Assembly (NCBI GenBank): GCA_025201765.1
Contig: MU623434.1
Location: forward strand, 62,001 to 126,000
Source of the DNA: Daldinia sp. FL1419
Lineage: Eukaryota; Ascomycota; Sordariomycetes; Xylariales; Hypoxylaceae
Length of the DNA stretch: 64,000 bases
Reading direction: 5' to 3'
Notes under the pieces: generated by a model
What the model saw: only the letters and a program-made list of their open reading frames with translations
What the model was told of the DNA's origin: nothing
Databases searched by the model: none
Position numbers and translations under genes: made by a program
Shown: in pieces, positions 1 to 12,560 of the stretch
Position numbering within the stretch: the first letter of the stretch is position 1
Layout of the letters: each line of letters begins with the position of its first letter

Positions 1-301
1 AATAGGGCGTGAGTTGGCAGACGTGAAGAAGGTGTGAGTTCAGATAAAATCTCTTCAGCCCTATTCACAATTTTGTATAAAATAACGATATCTATAAAAA
101 TGATTAGCGACGCAGGGAATTAAAATAGCCATAAAGAATATTCCCACCTTGGTCGGAATAGTTATCGCGCTCCATAGCTGAGGCTTGTGAAGGAGACGTC
201 GGAGGCGGGGCCATGGAGCGGTGAGATGTGGACTCAGGAGACGAAAAACCATCAGAAATATCAGAAGAAGCCGAAGATTGGGGATCATGTGAAAGAGCCA
301 T
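1..301 (-). CDS. 5' part of an Sfi1-like spindle-body gene (runs off the left edge)
   Basis: Two exons are visible: 301..148 and 91..1. A 56-nt intron (147..92) has a GTGGGA donor, a CGCTAATC branch site and a TATAG acceptor. Translation starts MALSHDPQSS, passes a Ser/Pro-rich stretch, then after the intron reads DIVILYKIVNRAEE followed by RLPTHALF, open to the window edge. From memory, the helix ending in a Leu-Pro-Thr-x-Ala-Leu-Phe motif resembles the N-terminus of ascomycete Sfi1, the centrin-binding half-bridge protein of the spindle pole body. The diagnostic centrin-binding repeats would lie outside the window, so the family call is tentative. The gene itself is well supported, because splicing removes an in-frame stop and extends the frame. 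It is divergent from the next gene. Confidence 0.5.
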
Positions 302-967
302 GGTAGAGTAGCGATAAATCCACGATGCTCATAGGTCTGAACATGGTCTTGCTTAAGCTTAATTGTTTGAACTATCTCGAAGACTAAGATTGATGCAATT
401 GCTAATCGCTGGTAGGCCCGCCGATGAAGAGGAGCATGACTGAATTGAAGAAGATGGTCGGTTAGAGGGGAAAAGAATAGATCTTAAAGTTTGGAGCGAA
501 ACGGGATCAAAAACAATCCAGGGAAGAAAAGCACGATTGCGATAGGAGTGTAGGCAATTACATAGAATTAATTTAAAAGACGGAGCATCGAAGTGAGGTT
601 TATCGCGTCGCGTTATCGAAATATCGAGACCCAACCCCCGGACTATATAAGCGGGGCTATCGTTGTGTGATGTATTACGTAAATAGAGCACCTAGGAACA
701 TTAACTTCCTATTTTTATGCATAGGTACTTACCTACCTACCTACCTACATATCACACTATATTATGTCATCTGGGTCATCTCAATGCATATTAGTTAACA
801 GTAGAAACTTTCACATTCTAATAATATTGGCGTAGAAAAGGCAAATCCCATAAAATAACCTAACAGTATATAATTATCTCTCGTATTTTAGCAGTAAGAA
901 CTTTACCAAATCAATTGAATCTCTAAGAGTGTCAATTTCAAATATTGCCAAAGTGCGTCGATGAAAC
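302..967. promoter_or_regulatory. Divergent intergenic region
   Basis: This 666-bp stretch lies between two divergently transcribed genes and should hold both promoters. A tandem of the 4-mer TACC runs at about 727-748 (ACCTACCTACC type). An open frame of 110 codons on the minus strand (359-691) is probably not a gene. No other feature is seen. Confidence 0.5.
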
Positions 968-1314
968 ATGCCCGCACGTGAACGACCGATTCAGAAATTT
1001 GCTGTCGCAGTTTCACGATGCTCTGCCGAGGTAAGATGCACTTCTTCCTTCAGTGATACACGCACATACATATATCTCTCTCAAAGGGTCTACGTTAAGG
1101 TATTGTAGAATATCACACCAAGGCTTACAGATATTTATAGGCAACTGTTTACGGGAAATGTATCGTCGAAGATTATAACGCAGTCCACAAAGACAAGTGC
1201 GCCAACGAGTTTCTCAAGCTGAAGGATTGTTTCCTGGTGAGTGATACGATCACCGCACAACTGGCATCACATAAGCTTACAGGAAAGTAGAAAGCATCAA
1301 AGGGGACTAAATGA
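968..1314 (+). CDS. Twin CX9C mitochondrial protein, NDUFAF8-like
   Basis: Three exons, 968..1030, 1141..1236 and 1291..1314, encode 60 residues. The introns are 110 and 54 nt (donors GTAAGA and GTGAGT, acceptors ATAG and GTAG), all in phase 0. Cysteines at 18, 28, 41 and 51 form an exact C-x9-C, x12, C-x9-C helical hairpin, typical of intermembrane-space proteins imported and oxidised by Mia40. The sequence around it (AEATVYGKC, then CANEFLKLKDC and a short lysine tail) matches the pattern of human NDUFAF8/C17orf89, which assists respiratory complex I assembly. Acceptor choice for the last exon is the weakest point: the nearer AG (1281-1282) would give a much longer tail, while the one chosen gives KASKGTK and stop. 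The role in complex I is inferred from family resemblance. Confidence 0.82.
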
Positions 1315-2303
1315 TGGCTATTTTAGAACTAAAAATGTATACATATATATATTACGGGCATATGAGCTGCATGTAGTTGCTGGTTGTTCCAAGTTCAGAG
1401 ATTCGAGATAAAAACAAGCTCCATAAGTTTCCAAGAGCCATGACGTGCTCCTATTTTACTTATCTCCTACCCAACCAGCACGTACATAATATTTACAAAC
1501 AAACAGTATTCCACCTAACCTCTGAGAAATATAATAAATATCATGGAATTGATAGCAGTTTATAGCCGTTCTCAAAGTTGGATCGTGTTTCGAAAGTCCC
1601 GCCGTCTGCACCATCTAATATAAAGACGGCAATAAAGTAAATTTGGACCATTAGGTCATAGCGGATCATTTTTATTCTGTTATCCAAAATTTAAGTACGT
1701 ATCTTGTCTCATACCTTGTGTATCATTGGATCATTATTGGACGTGAGCCGCTAAAGCACCTAAGCGTTGGTTGCTATTGATAGGTCCCACGCAGTGCGCA
1801 AGGGAGTTAAGTGGTTAATAAGTGGACAAGGGAACAAGGAAACAAGGGGGGGAAAACATCTCTCAGCTGAGGTTATCCGCCCCGTAAATAAACATTCCGA
1901 TCCCCGGATTTACGATAACAACAATTACCAGCAAGCGGCACATGGCACCATTCGGGCCTCACCACCAAGGTAGACAAAGTATTAGGATAAAGACGCAGGG
2001 TACCTTTTCATCAATCAGCTTGAAAAATAACGATGACGATCTCGGCTGATTAAAAAAAAAAATATAAAAAAATACTAAAAGAAATTCATCTTCCGTTATC
2101 CCCTATTAAGGGTCTAAAAAAGACCGAGAGTAGAAGAAGAAGAAGAAGCATCTCTACGGCAGTCGGTAATCGGCAAGTCTGCACGTCTGCAAGTCTCTTT
2201 TGCGGTCCAAGGAATTTCATACCTAATTCGAATTTCCTCCAACTTGCCCTACTACAGATGCGCCACCCGTATATCTATACGGTATAGCTAGCTAATCGCA
2301 ACC
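1315..2303. other. Intergenic region upstream of hym1
   Basis: About 990 bp with no supported gene. It holds the 3' end of the twin CX9C gene and the hym1 promoter. A+T-rich stretches occur at 2050-2080 and a GAA-rich tract at about 2135-2148. Confidence 0.5.
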
Positions 2304-3685
2304 ATGTCGTTCCTATTTTCGAGGGCCAGGACCAGAACTAACACTCTGGATCTTCCCAAGCAAGCTAGAGATCATCTTCTCAAACTTGATGCCCCTGGCA
2401 AAGTAAGCCCAGCCTCTCTCAATCCCCCAACCCTCCCGTCGACTATATACTATATAGTAAGCGTGCTAACTATCCCTACTATACAGGCCGAGGAACTTGC
2501 CAAGGTCCTCAATCAGATGAAGCTCATACTTCAAGGGACACCAGGTACTTCCCCCGTCCTAACCCTGCTGCCAGCCATTGCGCATCCCCCGTCCCCCGTC
2601 CCCCGTCCCCCGTCCCCCGCGCAAAGCCGTACCCGTTATTCAATGTTAACCCATTCGATCGCAGATGTAGATAGCACCCCAGAGCAAGTATACCAGCTGG
2701 TCACGGGTCTGATAGAAGAGGACCTTCTCCTACTACTGGCCCAAACCCTACACCGCCTCCCCTTCGAGTCTCGAAAGGACACCCAAGTTATATTCTCCTA
2801 CGTCTTCCGGTTCCGACCTCCTACGGCGTCGCCAAAGACAGATCCAGTCGCATTAAGCTACGTAGTTAATAACAAACCGCAAATCTTATTAGAGCTATGT
2901 CGAGGCTACGATCACAAGGAGAGCGCCACCCCCGCAGGCACCGTCCTCCGTGAAGTTCTAAAGAACGAGGCAGCCGCTGCCATTATACTATACGACGACG
3001 GGGAAGAGCCTGGTTCCAGTTTGAAGGGCGTCACGGCAATTGACAGGGAGCGGCCACAGAGCGGTAACGGCGTCTTTTGGCGATTCTTCGATTGGATCGA
3101 CAAGAGTTCGTTCGAGGTCGCTGCCGACGCCTTTACGACCTTCAGGGTGTGTCTAACCAACCATAACCATTGGTTTCGTGGCATTCTCTCTAACAGACTT
3201 CATTCTAGGAACTCCTAACGAAGCATAAAGAGCTCGTGCCACGTTATCTCTCGATAAACTTCGAGCTCTTCTTCGACAAATACAACAACATCCTAGTACA
3301 GTCCAACAGCTACGTGACGAAGCGGCAGTCGATCAAATTACTAGGCGAGATATTACTCGACCGGTCCAACTACAACGTCATGACCGCGTACGTGGACCGC
3401 GGCGAGCACCTCAAGATCTGCATGAACCTGCTGCGCAGCGACCGCAAGATGGTGCAGTACGAGGGCTTCCACGTCTTCAAGGTCTTCGTGGCCAACCCCC
3501 ACAAGTCCATCGCCGTCCAGAAGATCCTCCTCATGAATCGCGAGAAGCTCCTCAACTTCCTCTCCCATTTCCTCGAGGACCGCACCGACGACGAGCAGTT
3601 CATCGACGAGCGCGAGTTCCTCATCAAGCAGATTAAGAACATGCCCCCGAACCCCGTTCCGCCGACCCGCCAGCTAGCGGTCTAG
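2304..3685 (+). CDS. hym1: HYM1 / Mo25-like scaffold protein
   Basis: Four exons, 2304..2402, 2487..2544, 2665..3146 and 3209..3685, encode 371 residues. All junctions keep frame. The protein is recognisable throughout as the Mo25/CAB39 helical-repeat family. It starts MSFLFSRARTRT and includes AEELAKVLNQMK, RLPFESRKDTQVIF, GYDHKESATPAGTVLRE, NEAAAAIILYDDG, FFDKYNNILVQSNSYVTKR and FHVFKVFVANPHKS. Family proteins bind and activate germinal-centre kinases. In fungi HYM1 belongs to the RAM/MOR network that controls NDR kinase (Cbk1/COT1), polarity and cell separation. Intron 2 (2545-2664) carries a CCCGTCC minisatellite at about 2588-2618. The ATG follows ACC, a good fungal context. I see no truncation or odd residues. 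Confidence 0.97.
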
Positions 3686-4198
3686 AGGAATTACTACTGA
3701 CGGAGAAAAGACCGAACGATGCGTATCGGATCCGTACTCCTTAAAGGTAGTTTAAGCCGGGGCTCTGTTTATGATTATTGGCTTTTCTTCTTTTTTTTCT
3801 TCTTTTTTTTTTGGAAGCAAGGGCTGTTAGATATCAGGCTTGAACAGTAGACGTACCAAGCAGCCATCATTGGCAAATCATTGTGTGCATGTAGTTAGGC
3901 GTTGAGGTTATGACCGGACAAACGAAAGTACAGACAAGCGCCAATCGCAATGAAATTTAGCAATCCATCATCTCTCGTGATATCCATATTCGGCATTAAT
4001 TACTGCCTTGTCGTATTGGGTAGGACTACAGCTAGCCAAAGCATTACACTTTGCAACTCGCCCATGCCTCCTTAACATGCAGTCCAAGGGTATACACCCA
4101 TGCGCTATCATCATTTCTTATATAGAAATCCTGTATATTTTTAATTCCTTCGGGAAGTTCTTTGTTTCCAAGCAGGTAACCAAGCTAGTTCAAACACA
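3686..4198. other. Convergent 3' intergenic region
   Basis: About 510 bp between the 3' ends of hym1 (+) and the dehydrogenase (-). It contains a T-rich run at 3784-3812 that could help 3'-end formation. No gene seen. Confidence 0.5.
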
Positions 4199-5125
4199 TC
4201 ATTTCTTCGCCATCCACTCCGCGAACTCATCCTTATACTCGTCCCGCCAACGGCTCAACGGCGGGCGTCCCTTCACCGCGTCGTCCGCCGTCCACAACAT
4301 CCGCTTCTTATCCGTCTCCTCGTCGACGTCGTTATCCGGACACAAGACCCAGAACTTGCCCTCTCCCATCTTCTGCTCCAAGTAATCAGCCACCTGCGCC
4401 GGCGTCCAGGCGGAATCCGGCTTCTGCCGTCCGGGCGCAGCGCCCGCTAGAGCCGTCCAAGTCCACCCCGGGACTAGGAGGTGTGTGCTTATATTAGTCT
4501 GCGCTCGCAGGTCGAAGCTGAGTTGCTCTGCTAGCGACTTGACGGCGGCTTTGCTTGCGTTGTACGCGGGACTGCCGGGTGGGTTGGTGATGCCCTGCTT
4601 CGAGCCCGTGATAACGACTGCGGCTTTATAGTCAGAGGAAGCAGCAGCCTTCTCCTTAACCAGAGGTAATAAAGTCAGAATGCCGTTAACGACGCCGAAA
4701 AAATTGACGTTAAGAATCCTCTGGAACGTCGCCGGATCCGCTCCCTCGCCCTCGAAGGCGGTTCTGGCGCCGACTCCGGCGTTGAGTGCTAAGAGATTAA
4801 TCTGGCCTATGCAGGTAAATTTAATATCACGAGTACATACACACATCACTTATCATGTTATTAACAGCAGATATGACGTACCTCCAAACTCCTTCGTAAC
4901 CCGGTCCTTGAGCCCGTTCCAATCTTCCAACTTACTCACGTCCATGCGGACGGTACTTGCGGCGCTTCCAAGCGTCTCGCCGGCGTTACCCAAAGTCTCG
5001 GTGTCCCAATCGGCAACGAGAACTCTCATGCCGTACCCGACGCACTTCTGCGCCAGCGCAAGGCCTATCCCGGACGCGCCGCCCGTAATAACGGCCGTGT
5101 TGGCTTTCTTGAAGATCGCAGCCAT
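4199..5125 (-). CDS. Short-chain dehydrogenase/reductase (SDR)
   Basis: Two exons, 5125..4882 and 4806..4199, encode 283 residues. The 75-nt intron has donor GTACGTC and acceptor CATAG. The hallmarks of a classical SDR are present in order: the Rossmann glycine motif TGGASGIG near residue 15, a nucleotide-selecting acidic residue (VLVADWD), the strand-4 motif LNAG just after the splice junction, catalytic Ser in VVITGSKQG, and the Tyr-x3-Lys pair in PAYNASKAAVK. The protein starts MAAIFKKANTAV; an upstream in-frame Met (MSYLIL) is less likely. The C-terminus (ERW-like basic/acidic helix ending EFAEWMAKK) is typical of fungal SDRs of unknown substrate. Substrate and pathway cannot be told from sequence. 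It is convergent with hym1 and is not in an evident cluster. Confidence 0.93.
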
Positions 5126-5683
5126 CTTGTCACGTTCAGTACAGTCTAAGATCAGGTAGGACAATAATGAGCCCAGTCTACAAACACTGTTATAGAAGAC
5201 TGTCCGAGGGATGAAGCTCCAAAATCAAAAGCTGAGTTTCTCGGGATTAAGATGCTAAAGACCGAGACTAACCGTCGTATAGAAAAGATAATGACGTACT
5301 AATGTAGCTAGGTATTTATATATCTACACATGCTCATCAAAATCTTCCTTATTGTTAATATTGGTTTACTATGAAATTGCTGTAACTAGAATAATTCAAG
5401 GCTGTAATAGTCCCCTTGAGGCGACTACCAATTCTCCTCTTATCGTGTTAATTTCAATCCCTAGAACCCGAGACGTTTTCTCGCCGATACCAACTCTACT
5501 AATACAGGGGATATACAACCTCGTTTTATTTAGCGCCTCCCCCTACTACGCCCAAAGACTACGGAGTCTGATCCGCAATCCCAGGCCATCATAAATTAGC
5601 ATACCATACGCCTTTACTGCGACTACTACTAGGTCGCTTAGTTATTTCTCGTTCTTCAGATACGAGATAAACTAGCTTGGGAG
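5126..5683. other. Intergenic region
   Basis: About 560 bp between the SDR start (-) and the 3' end of the SWIB gene (-). It should include the SDR promoter. No gene or repeat recognised. Confidence 0.5.
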
Positions 5684-7642
5684 TTATCGTTGCGGGAGGA
5701 CAGGCTGTTTAGACAGCATAACCGTGACGCTTTCGCGAGCGTTGATGGTGGACCAGATACTATCTTTGCCTCCCTTTCTCCACTCATCTCCGGTAGTATC
5801 TTCGCCAGTGCCTCTCATTGACTCTCCCATGATCACGTCAAGGTCGCGCTTTTGCGAACTAAGCCAGTCTTTCACGAAGGTGGCAGGGTCTTGGCTAAGG
5901 GATGTTAGGAAGGCGTGCTTAGCTTTGGACACGTGGATCGCATGAATAATGGTAGCGAGCTGATCGTCAAGAGAGGCTGCTTCCTTTAGCATATTGGCGT
6001 AACCGGCGTTGCTGAGGAACGAAGACATCTTCTCGCGTAACGGGTCATCTACAGCAACGCGGACGTCGTAGACGGTTGGCTGCGGGTCCTTGTGGAACTC
6101 TTCGTCCAGTCGGATGGTGTAGGGAAGCTTGACCGGTGGCAAGGGTTTTAGATGTGGTGTAATGTATTCATGCAGCCTAGGAATTGAACCTGTTTCGATG
6201 CCAAAGGCCTGAGGCCACTGTTAGTCAGACAACGACAATAAAGGTTTGTTGAATGATTGCTCACTTTTCTTAATAAATCATCACACCGGAAATTGCGCTT
6301 TTCCTCGTCCTCTTGCAAGCTCATTAGCTTAATGTATTCCCAAATTCCCATCACAACTTCCTGCCGTGTAGCTTCTGACATGTCAACAATGTCTTCCAAC
6401 TCCTGACTGATCGCATATCGCTCAGGCTCCTCATGCCTGAAGAGGTTAATTGTAATATTTAGATTCTCGTCCCCGCTACGCTTGAATGTCAATTCATCAA
6501 AGTCAGCGGCCGCGGGAAGACTTGACGAGGGACCGGCCCTCTCCGGTTTTTTCCATTCGACGGTTTGATCAACGCCCTCTCGATCACTAGGAAGGTCTAC
6601 GCTCAAGGCCTTGAAGAAATGAGAGAACCTATACTTCGGAACTCTCAACTTCGGTTTCGTGTCTTCTTCCATGCGGTCAGGGTCGGAGTCATCGGGCCCA
6701 CTCGCGCCATCTTCGCTATCGTCGTCCTTGTCGAGATCATCATCGTCGTCTAACAATCGCCCTTCAATCTTGACATGATAGCTAGGCTCTGGGTTGGAAC
6801 CATAATCAAAAGTATCGGCATTGTTACTATTCTCTTGCCAAACCTGATCTTCCGCAGTGTTGGTAATCCAGATTCGAAGGGTCTTCCAGCGCTATGCAAA
6901 GTTTAGCCGCTATAGAATATGACATTAAATCCGAGGCATGTGATGCGTACCTTAACACTTCGATTTACTGAATCGACAATATCGAGTCGTTTCCTCGTCA
7001 TCGTTGCATCGAGTCTTCTCTCAAAGTCTCTAAGCTCTCTATATCTCACCGCCATATCGCCAACAGCACAGTCGTCAACATTATCGGGTAAGTTCTTATC
7101 GGTCGGCTTGCGACTACGCCGCTTGGCCATCTCAACCTGTATGGCGGCGGCTTGTTGCTGCTGGGCGATTTGCGCCTGAGTCAGGGGCACTTGATGATGA
7201 GGACCGGACGACATCATAGGACCTATAGGCGCAATAGAGGGGTTAGAATCCTAGAGAGAAAAGAGGGAGGGGGGGGAGAGATGATGCCCGAATGAATATT
7301 CCCGTAGAGGACGATAAAAGAGAGGTAACAGTAGCAGTAAACTGCAGGTACACGACGTGTATATGCATTAGGTGGAGTGATAGAAATTCCAAACTAATAT
7401 CCAGTGGAGCCATGTGTGGATGCGTGGGGGGGGTATTATTTTTTTTGGCTGGCCTGCCACAATTTAAATACTCGGAAACGGCCACATATCAAGCAGGCAA
7501 GGCAGGCAAGTAAAAAAGTAGATGGTTTGGCCTGTCCAAGTTACATACCAATGCCTCCTCGTCGCTGCCCGGCCGAATGGGGGGTACGCTGCTGCTGCGG
7601 CGGCACCTGTTGCTGCGGGTAAGGGCGGTAGCCGGTCTGCAT
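5684..7642 (-). CDS. SNF12/SWP73-family SWIB-domain chromatin remodelling subunit
   Basis: Four exons, 7642..7549, 7222..6951, 6891..6265 and 6208..5684, encode 505 residues. Introns are 326, 59 and 56 nt. The start lies in a Gln/Pro-rich N-terminus (MQTGYRPYPQQQ). A second Gln-rich patch, then the helix RELRDFERRLDATMTRKR, an acidic linker (DDDDDLDKDDDSED), FSHFFKALSVDLP and the SWIB/MDM2-like core follow. The core (about residues 290-350) includes TRQEVVMGIWEYIKLM, FRCDDLLRKAFG and IPRLHEYITPHL, and is split by intron 3. A C-terminal helical region follows. This order is that of yeast Snf12/Rsc6, S. pombe Ssr3 and animal BAF60, structural subunits of SWI/SNF and RSC in the nucleus. The unusually long first intron could carry regulatory sequence. 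I cannot tell whether it serves SWI/SNF, RSC or both. Confidence 0.95.
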
Positions 7643-9265
7643 CTTGACTATTTTGGCCCCGATTAAGGCCCTTTTTTATGTTTCTATTCTGTTTTGCTTT
7701 TAATTCCTTGCTTTCCCGTCTCGTTTTCTTTCCCTTGTGCAGTTCTTTGTGAGACTGGTTGGAACTAAAGTGTTATAGCTCCACTGACCAAGCGTGCGAC
7801 ACCAGTTTCGATCGCGATTGGGAATAGGTAGTATGGGGGAGATGGTCCGAGTTATCTGGGTCGGAGATTTGGATAGTCGTTGGAAAAGGCGCGTGTTGCC
7901 TCGTCGCGGTCTGTTAGAATGATTGGTGAACACTTTTTAGTTTGGAGTAACGACCGGCTTGGCTTAGAGCGGGTTCAAAGGGGAAAAAAAAAAAAAAAAA
8001 AACTACCCCCAAAAAAAGGGTTGGCTCATAGAATTTAGTTTAGTGGCTGATGTGGCTAGTAGTAACATTTAGACTAGTAAGCCTAAGATGACCTAGTTAG
8101 TTACCTAATGTAGCTCTCACGTACTCAGGTACGTACTTACATAAAAGACAGGTACCTAACATAACTCAGTAATGTACCTACTACCTATTACATGTGCATT
8201 ATTTTATCATTATGAAGCCACATAGGATGAATAATCGTTGCATAATACGCATTTCAACATTTATGCAAGCTACTATAAAAGATATACACGCCCATAAATA
8301 TGTCCATTAAATTAAATATAGCTAAGGTCTGGAGGTATTATCAAAAAACCAAGGAGCCTCTTCATAGAAGTGTCTAAGGTTAACCTACTTCCTAATTCTA
8401 AATATAATTCCGATCGTGGTCGAAAAGAGGGGGTTACCCTGCGGTGCACTCGCGTCTCATTAGGAAATAATAGTAGAAGCCGGGTCTGTTGCTCTTCGTA
8501 TTGTCAGGCTAGTGGTTAGTCCATCATACTGACGAGATCATGACGCTCTCAGCCTCGCTATCACAGCGTACAACATCTGAATTAATAAATACCCAAGCCT
8601 ATAAGAATCACTTATGCGACAGATCAACGATGAATCGCGTCGGGGAAGTATCAAATTCGCTCTACAAGTTCCATTGATTCAGTTATGTCTCTTTAGACTC
8701 CTGTAGCATCGGATCTGTCAAGGTACGGACCCCTATTTCCCACACGTCTACCTTTCTTTCCAGTCCCAGACCCCCGACACGACCCTCGACACGGCCCTCG
8801 ACACGGCTATGCGAGCACTCTTCCCCAGTCCTAACAGCCAAACAGCAACCCCGGGCTCGACATTCTTTTCGCTTTCTCCCCCTTCCCTAACCTAGGGGCC
8901 CAAAAGAAATTTTATGTTGGAATATTATATTAGGGAATGTAAGGTATGGGTCATGCGTAATGTAATCCTTCTAATCCATCTAAAATGAGATACCGAGCGC
9001 ACATACCTCAACTGGAGGCACGGGCCGACGATAGGGAAACTCCCAGAATGCATGTGTTTTCATGTCATGATGTGTGCCCCTTCAAATATCACCAAAAGCT
9101 ACCAAAGCCTACGCCTCGCTAGAACATGCCGCATATGAAAGAAGAGAAAAGCCTCCAGAAAAGGGAAAACTAGGCAGGCCCCTACCGGATAGTTGGCCAA
9201 GGTCGCGCGGAGTCTGATTGCTGGGTGTGCAAGAGTTTCCAAGCTACAAATGTGTACAGCTATTG
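7643..9265. other. Intergenic region with a poly-A tract
   Basis: About 1.6 kb between the SWIB gene start (-) and the PDK1 gene 3' end (-). It contains a near-continuous A run at about 7984-8001, TAGGTACC-type motifs at about 8130-8190, and an 8770-8805 stretch repeating the 7-mer CCTCGAC/ACACGGC. No coding region is supported. Confidence 0.5.
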
Positions 9266-11771
9266 CTAAAAGGCTGAACCTAATCCCTGCTTCGATTGTC
9301 GCTTGCTGAATCGGTTGCGTTTTGCGTTCGTCGCATCTTCCAGGCTTGCCTGGCTTTTGCTTAGATGATTACGGTGAGGTCTGTCATTGATATTATATCC
9401 TTCCGGACCGAAAGTGCTTGCTGGGCTAGACATCGACGATGACATCTCCCCAAATGCGTTGTCACTAGTATACGAACGGCTGAGGTTTTGGGACATCGCA
9501 AAGTCTTTGGCTTGTTGTAAACTTTCAAGCCAATCTTCCGCCGTGGGACGAGGCGGTTCGAGAGAAGAGGCTGGTTTGACATCTTCAAAAGTATAGTGAA
9601 TGCCAGCCTAACACTGATAAGTATGGATATAACCAGCGCTGAACGTAGAAACTCACCGAATCAACACACCACACAGTTTGTCCCTTTGCGTCTACCTGGC
9701 TCTTCCACGAGCAGTCCGGCGTCAAAAGCGAAATTTCTAGTTTTGTCTTTTTCTCTTCTCCGCCGGCCGGGGCCAATACAATCCTCCCACTAGATGTTAT
9801 CATAACTAACCGCTGTCTCTTCTTTGTTGTGCTACCACCAAAAAACCGGGAGAATTTTCTATGCCCCTCTTCGCCTTTATTATGCGGACTATTTGGAATT
9901 GGCGATGACATAACCATGAGATCGCCGAGCCGCAAAATTCTCTCATTTGTTCTTGTCAGCACGGGCGACCACTCAATATCGAGTTGGGATGGCGGCGGAA
10001 TATCGGTGATGATCCTCCCCGGTGCGCGAGAGGGACCATTTAGACCGTTCCCAGTCGTGGGGGGTCTAGAAGAGGGCTGCTGACCGGAAGGCGATCCATT
10101 AAGTTGGATTATCTTGGGCTCCTGGGACGGCGGGACGTATGGTCGTAGTCGTGGCGCTTTTGTTTTCCATAAAATCTTACCAAACTGCTGGCCTTCGAAG
10201 AATTCATGGTTTTTGATGTGCTCAATTGTAAGGCGCCTTGCCGGGTCTAGAACTAGGCAACGCTCAATCAAATCTCTCGCAGCCGGAGGAAAGCCTACAG
10301 GGAATTCATAGTCGAGGTTGACGATCTTTTGAAAGGTTAAATATTCTGATCCAGCCTTAAAAGGTGGTCGACCAGCTAGCAATTGATAAATGATGCAGCC
10401 AAACGCCCATAAATCACTAGCCTTGCACGCATTTTTGTTTGTGAGAAGTTCGGGGCTGACGTATTCGGCCGTGCCAACGAAGGACGCTGCACGGCTATCG
10501 TCATCCTGGTCCTTACTCCTGGAGCTAGTTCCCATATCCTCGATCCTAGGAGGCGGCTGTGGTGCCCTTGGGTCAGTCAATAGCCTCGCTGTCCCAAAAT
10601 CCGTGATTTTGACATGTAATTGGTCGTCAAGGAGGACATTCTCGGGCTTCAAGTCCCTGTGGATGACGCCACGCGAGTGCATATATTCGATTGCATCCAG
10701 AATCTGAGCCCCAAAGAATCTCGTACACTCTACGTCGAAGGTGCCCGTCTTTTTCAACACACCTAATAACTCGCCACCGTTGCAGAGATCCAACACGTAA
10801 TATAAAGAATTTTCGTCTTGGAAGGTGTAATAAAGTCGTACAATACCAGGATGCTCAGTGAGGCGGTTGAGGGTATCCTTCTCGATGTTGACATATTTTA
10901 TCTTTCTTTCCTTAATGATGTGCTTCTTCTCGAGAACCTTTATCGCGTATTCCTTAAGCGTCTGCCGGTCAGTGGCGAAATATACCGTACTATATGAGCC
11001 CTCTCCCAAAACGCGACCAAAAGAAAAATCTCGCACGCCTTTCTTGACTGGCCTCATGATAGTTTTTCCGTTGGCGTCTACCTCCTTCCGCATCGATACA
11101 GCGGCCCCCCTATCTTTCCACTCTTCGCTGCTTTTAGACACCTGCATATCTGAACCAAAACCACGGGGCTCGGGGACGGTAGGGACACCGGGAATTGAAG
11201 CATAACCACCACCCATGCCTTTCGAACTCCTTCTGGGAGGTAAAGGGCCACCCCCAGCCACGGCTTGGAGTTGGCGGTTCTGATTGTATGGTCTCTCCCT
11301 GTAACTTGGTTCGCGAGAGGGAATACTTGGCGCATACTCCGAAGGCGCTCTGGAGTCAACCATACCCGGCATATTGTACATAGGCGTCCTGGATGGTTCT
11401 GTCCTCAAAATATGATAAGAGTTTGCGGCCTGGTCACGTTCTGCTGCTGCTGTGGCACTATACAGCCCAGACGGAGGTCGGGAAGAGGAGGGGTTCGCAT
11501 ATGATAACGCCCCATTTTGTGCATACGTGGATGTCTGGCCCTGGGGGTCGGCAGCCATGCCGGAGATAGCCGTTGACATCTCTGCCGTCTGAGGCCTGCT
11601 TTGCCCTGTATACGATTCGGACTCGGACTGGCGGGTATCGGACGTGAGTTGGGTTGATAGGGGCACGTTGGTTTCTTCGTCAGTTTCTTGGGATGGGCCC
11701 GGCGTAGCATCATCCGGGTTTGCAATGCGTAGGCCACCCAAGGCCCTCGAAAGGCTTATATCGTTATTCAT
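9266..11771 (-). CDS. PDK1-family protein kinase (Pkh/Ksg1-like)
   Basis: Two exons, 11771..9657 and 9607..9266, encode 818 residues; the 49-nt intron has donor GTGAGT and acceptor TTAG. A disordered Ser/Pro-rich N-terminus of about 245 residues precedes an AGC kinase domain at about 249-530: GEGSYSTV glycine loop, Lys in YAIKVLEKKH, HRDLKPEN catalytic loop, ITDFGTARL, and the activation segment ASFVGTAEYVSPE whose Ser is the expected autophosphorylation site. A PH-like domain follows (about 608-720, NERILRLGDLMVM to WCVDSAGIHYTFED), crossing the intron, then a Ser-rich tail. Kinase plus C-terminal PH is the PDK1 layout. Fungal homologues phosphorylate Ypk, Sch9 and Pkc at the membrane. I placed the start at the first ATG (MNNDISLSRALGG); upstream in-frame codons are non-AUG. 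Confidence 0.95.
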
Positions 11772-12560
11772 TGTTATCGCAATTCGCAACGGCAATCGAG
11801 GAACCAACTAAATATCGGCGATGGGTCGTCAGGAGATAAACTCTAGTTATCTTTCAAGAACTGCAAGCGAGTAATCTACCGGTTTTTGTTGACAAGATGG
11901 CTCTACTAAGTGCCTTCCACAACTTGTAGTCAATAGATGGAACCATCGATGGCCCTTAGGACGTAAGGCCTGTTCTCCTTGAGGTTCCGTTCTAACGTTT
12001 TACTAGCCGTAGGGGGGAGGGAGTGAAATTTAGATTTAGCAGCACCTGCTCGAGCCTCTAGTAAACCCCGACCGCCGGTAGTAGCAGATATGCAACCTTG
12101 AATACGGCGTTCTTTAGAGTCCCGGCCTCACCTCTAAAGATTAGAAAAAATAAAATGAAAAAAAAATGAGGTCATGTCAGGTCGAGAGGGAAAATATCCA
12201 GTCGGCAGGGTAAGGGGGTCAAGAGGGAAATAGAAGATAGAACGGATATGATAGGATAATATGATTAGACAGGATAGGTAAAGTGAAATTGGGACTGATG
12301 GTATCGTAATTACTTTTCTTTGCACGTACGTTTTTGATGTTCTGCTGCTTCCGCTTGCTTTGCTTGCTTCGCTTGCTTTGCTGTTCCGCGTGTAGTTTTC
12401 AACGCGGCAAAAGTAGCCCGTAGATAGAACACGACCAATTACCAGAACATTCAAGTCTCAATGCCAATTGCAGCCATGCATGGACACATGGACAAGGGCC
12501 CAACAAGAACGGGCGATGAGCATGCTAACGCGCAAATGGTACGCAGGTAAGTTTGGTAAG

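Noticed and set aside
359..691. 110-codon minus-strand open frame
   Set aside because: It lies in the promoter region between divergent genes, has no recognisable motif, and no splice signals linking it to the exons downstream.
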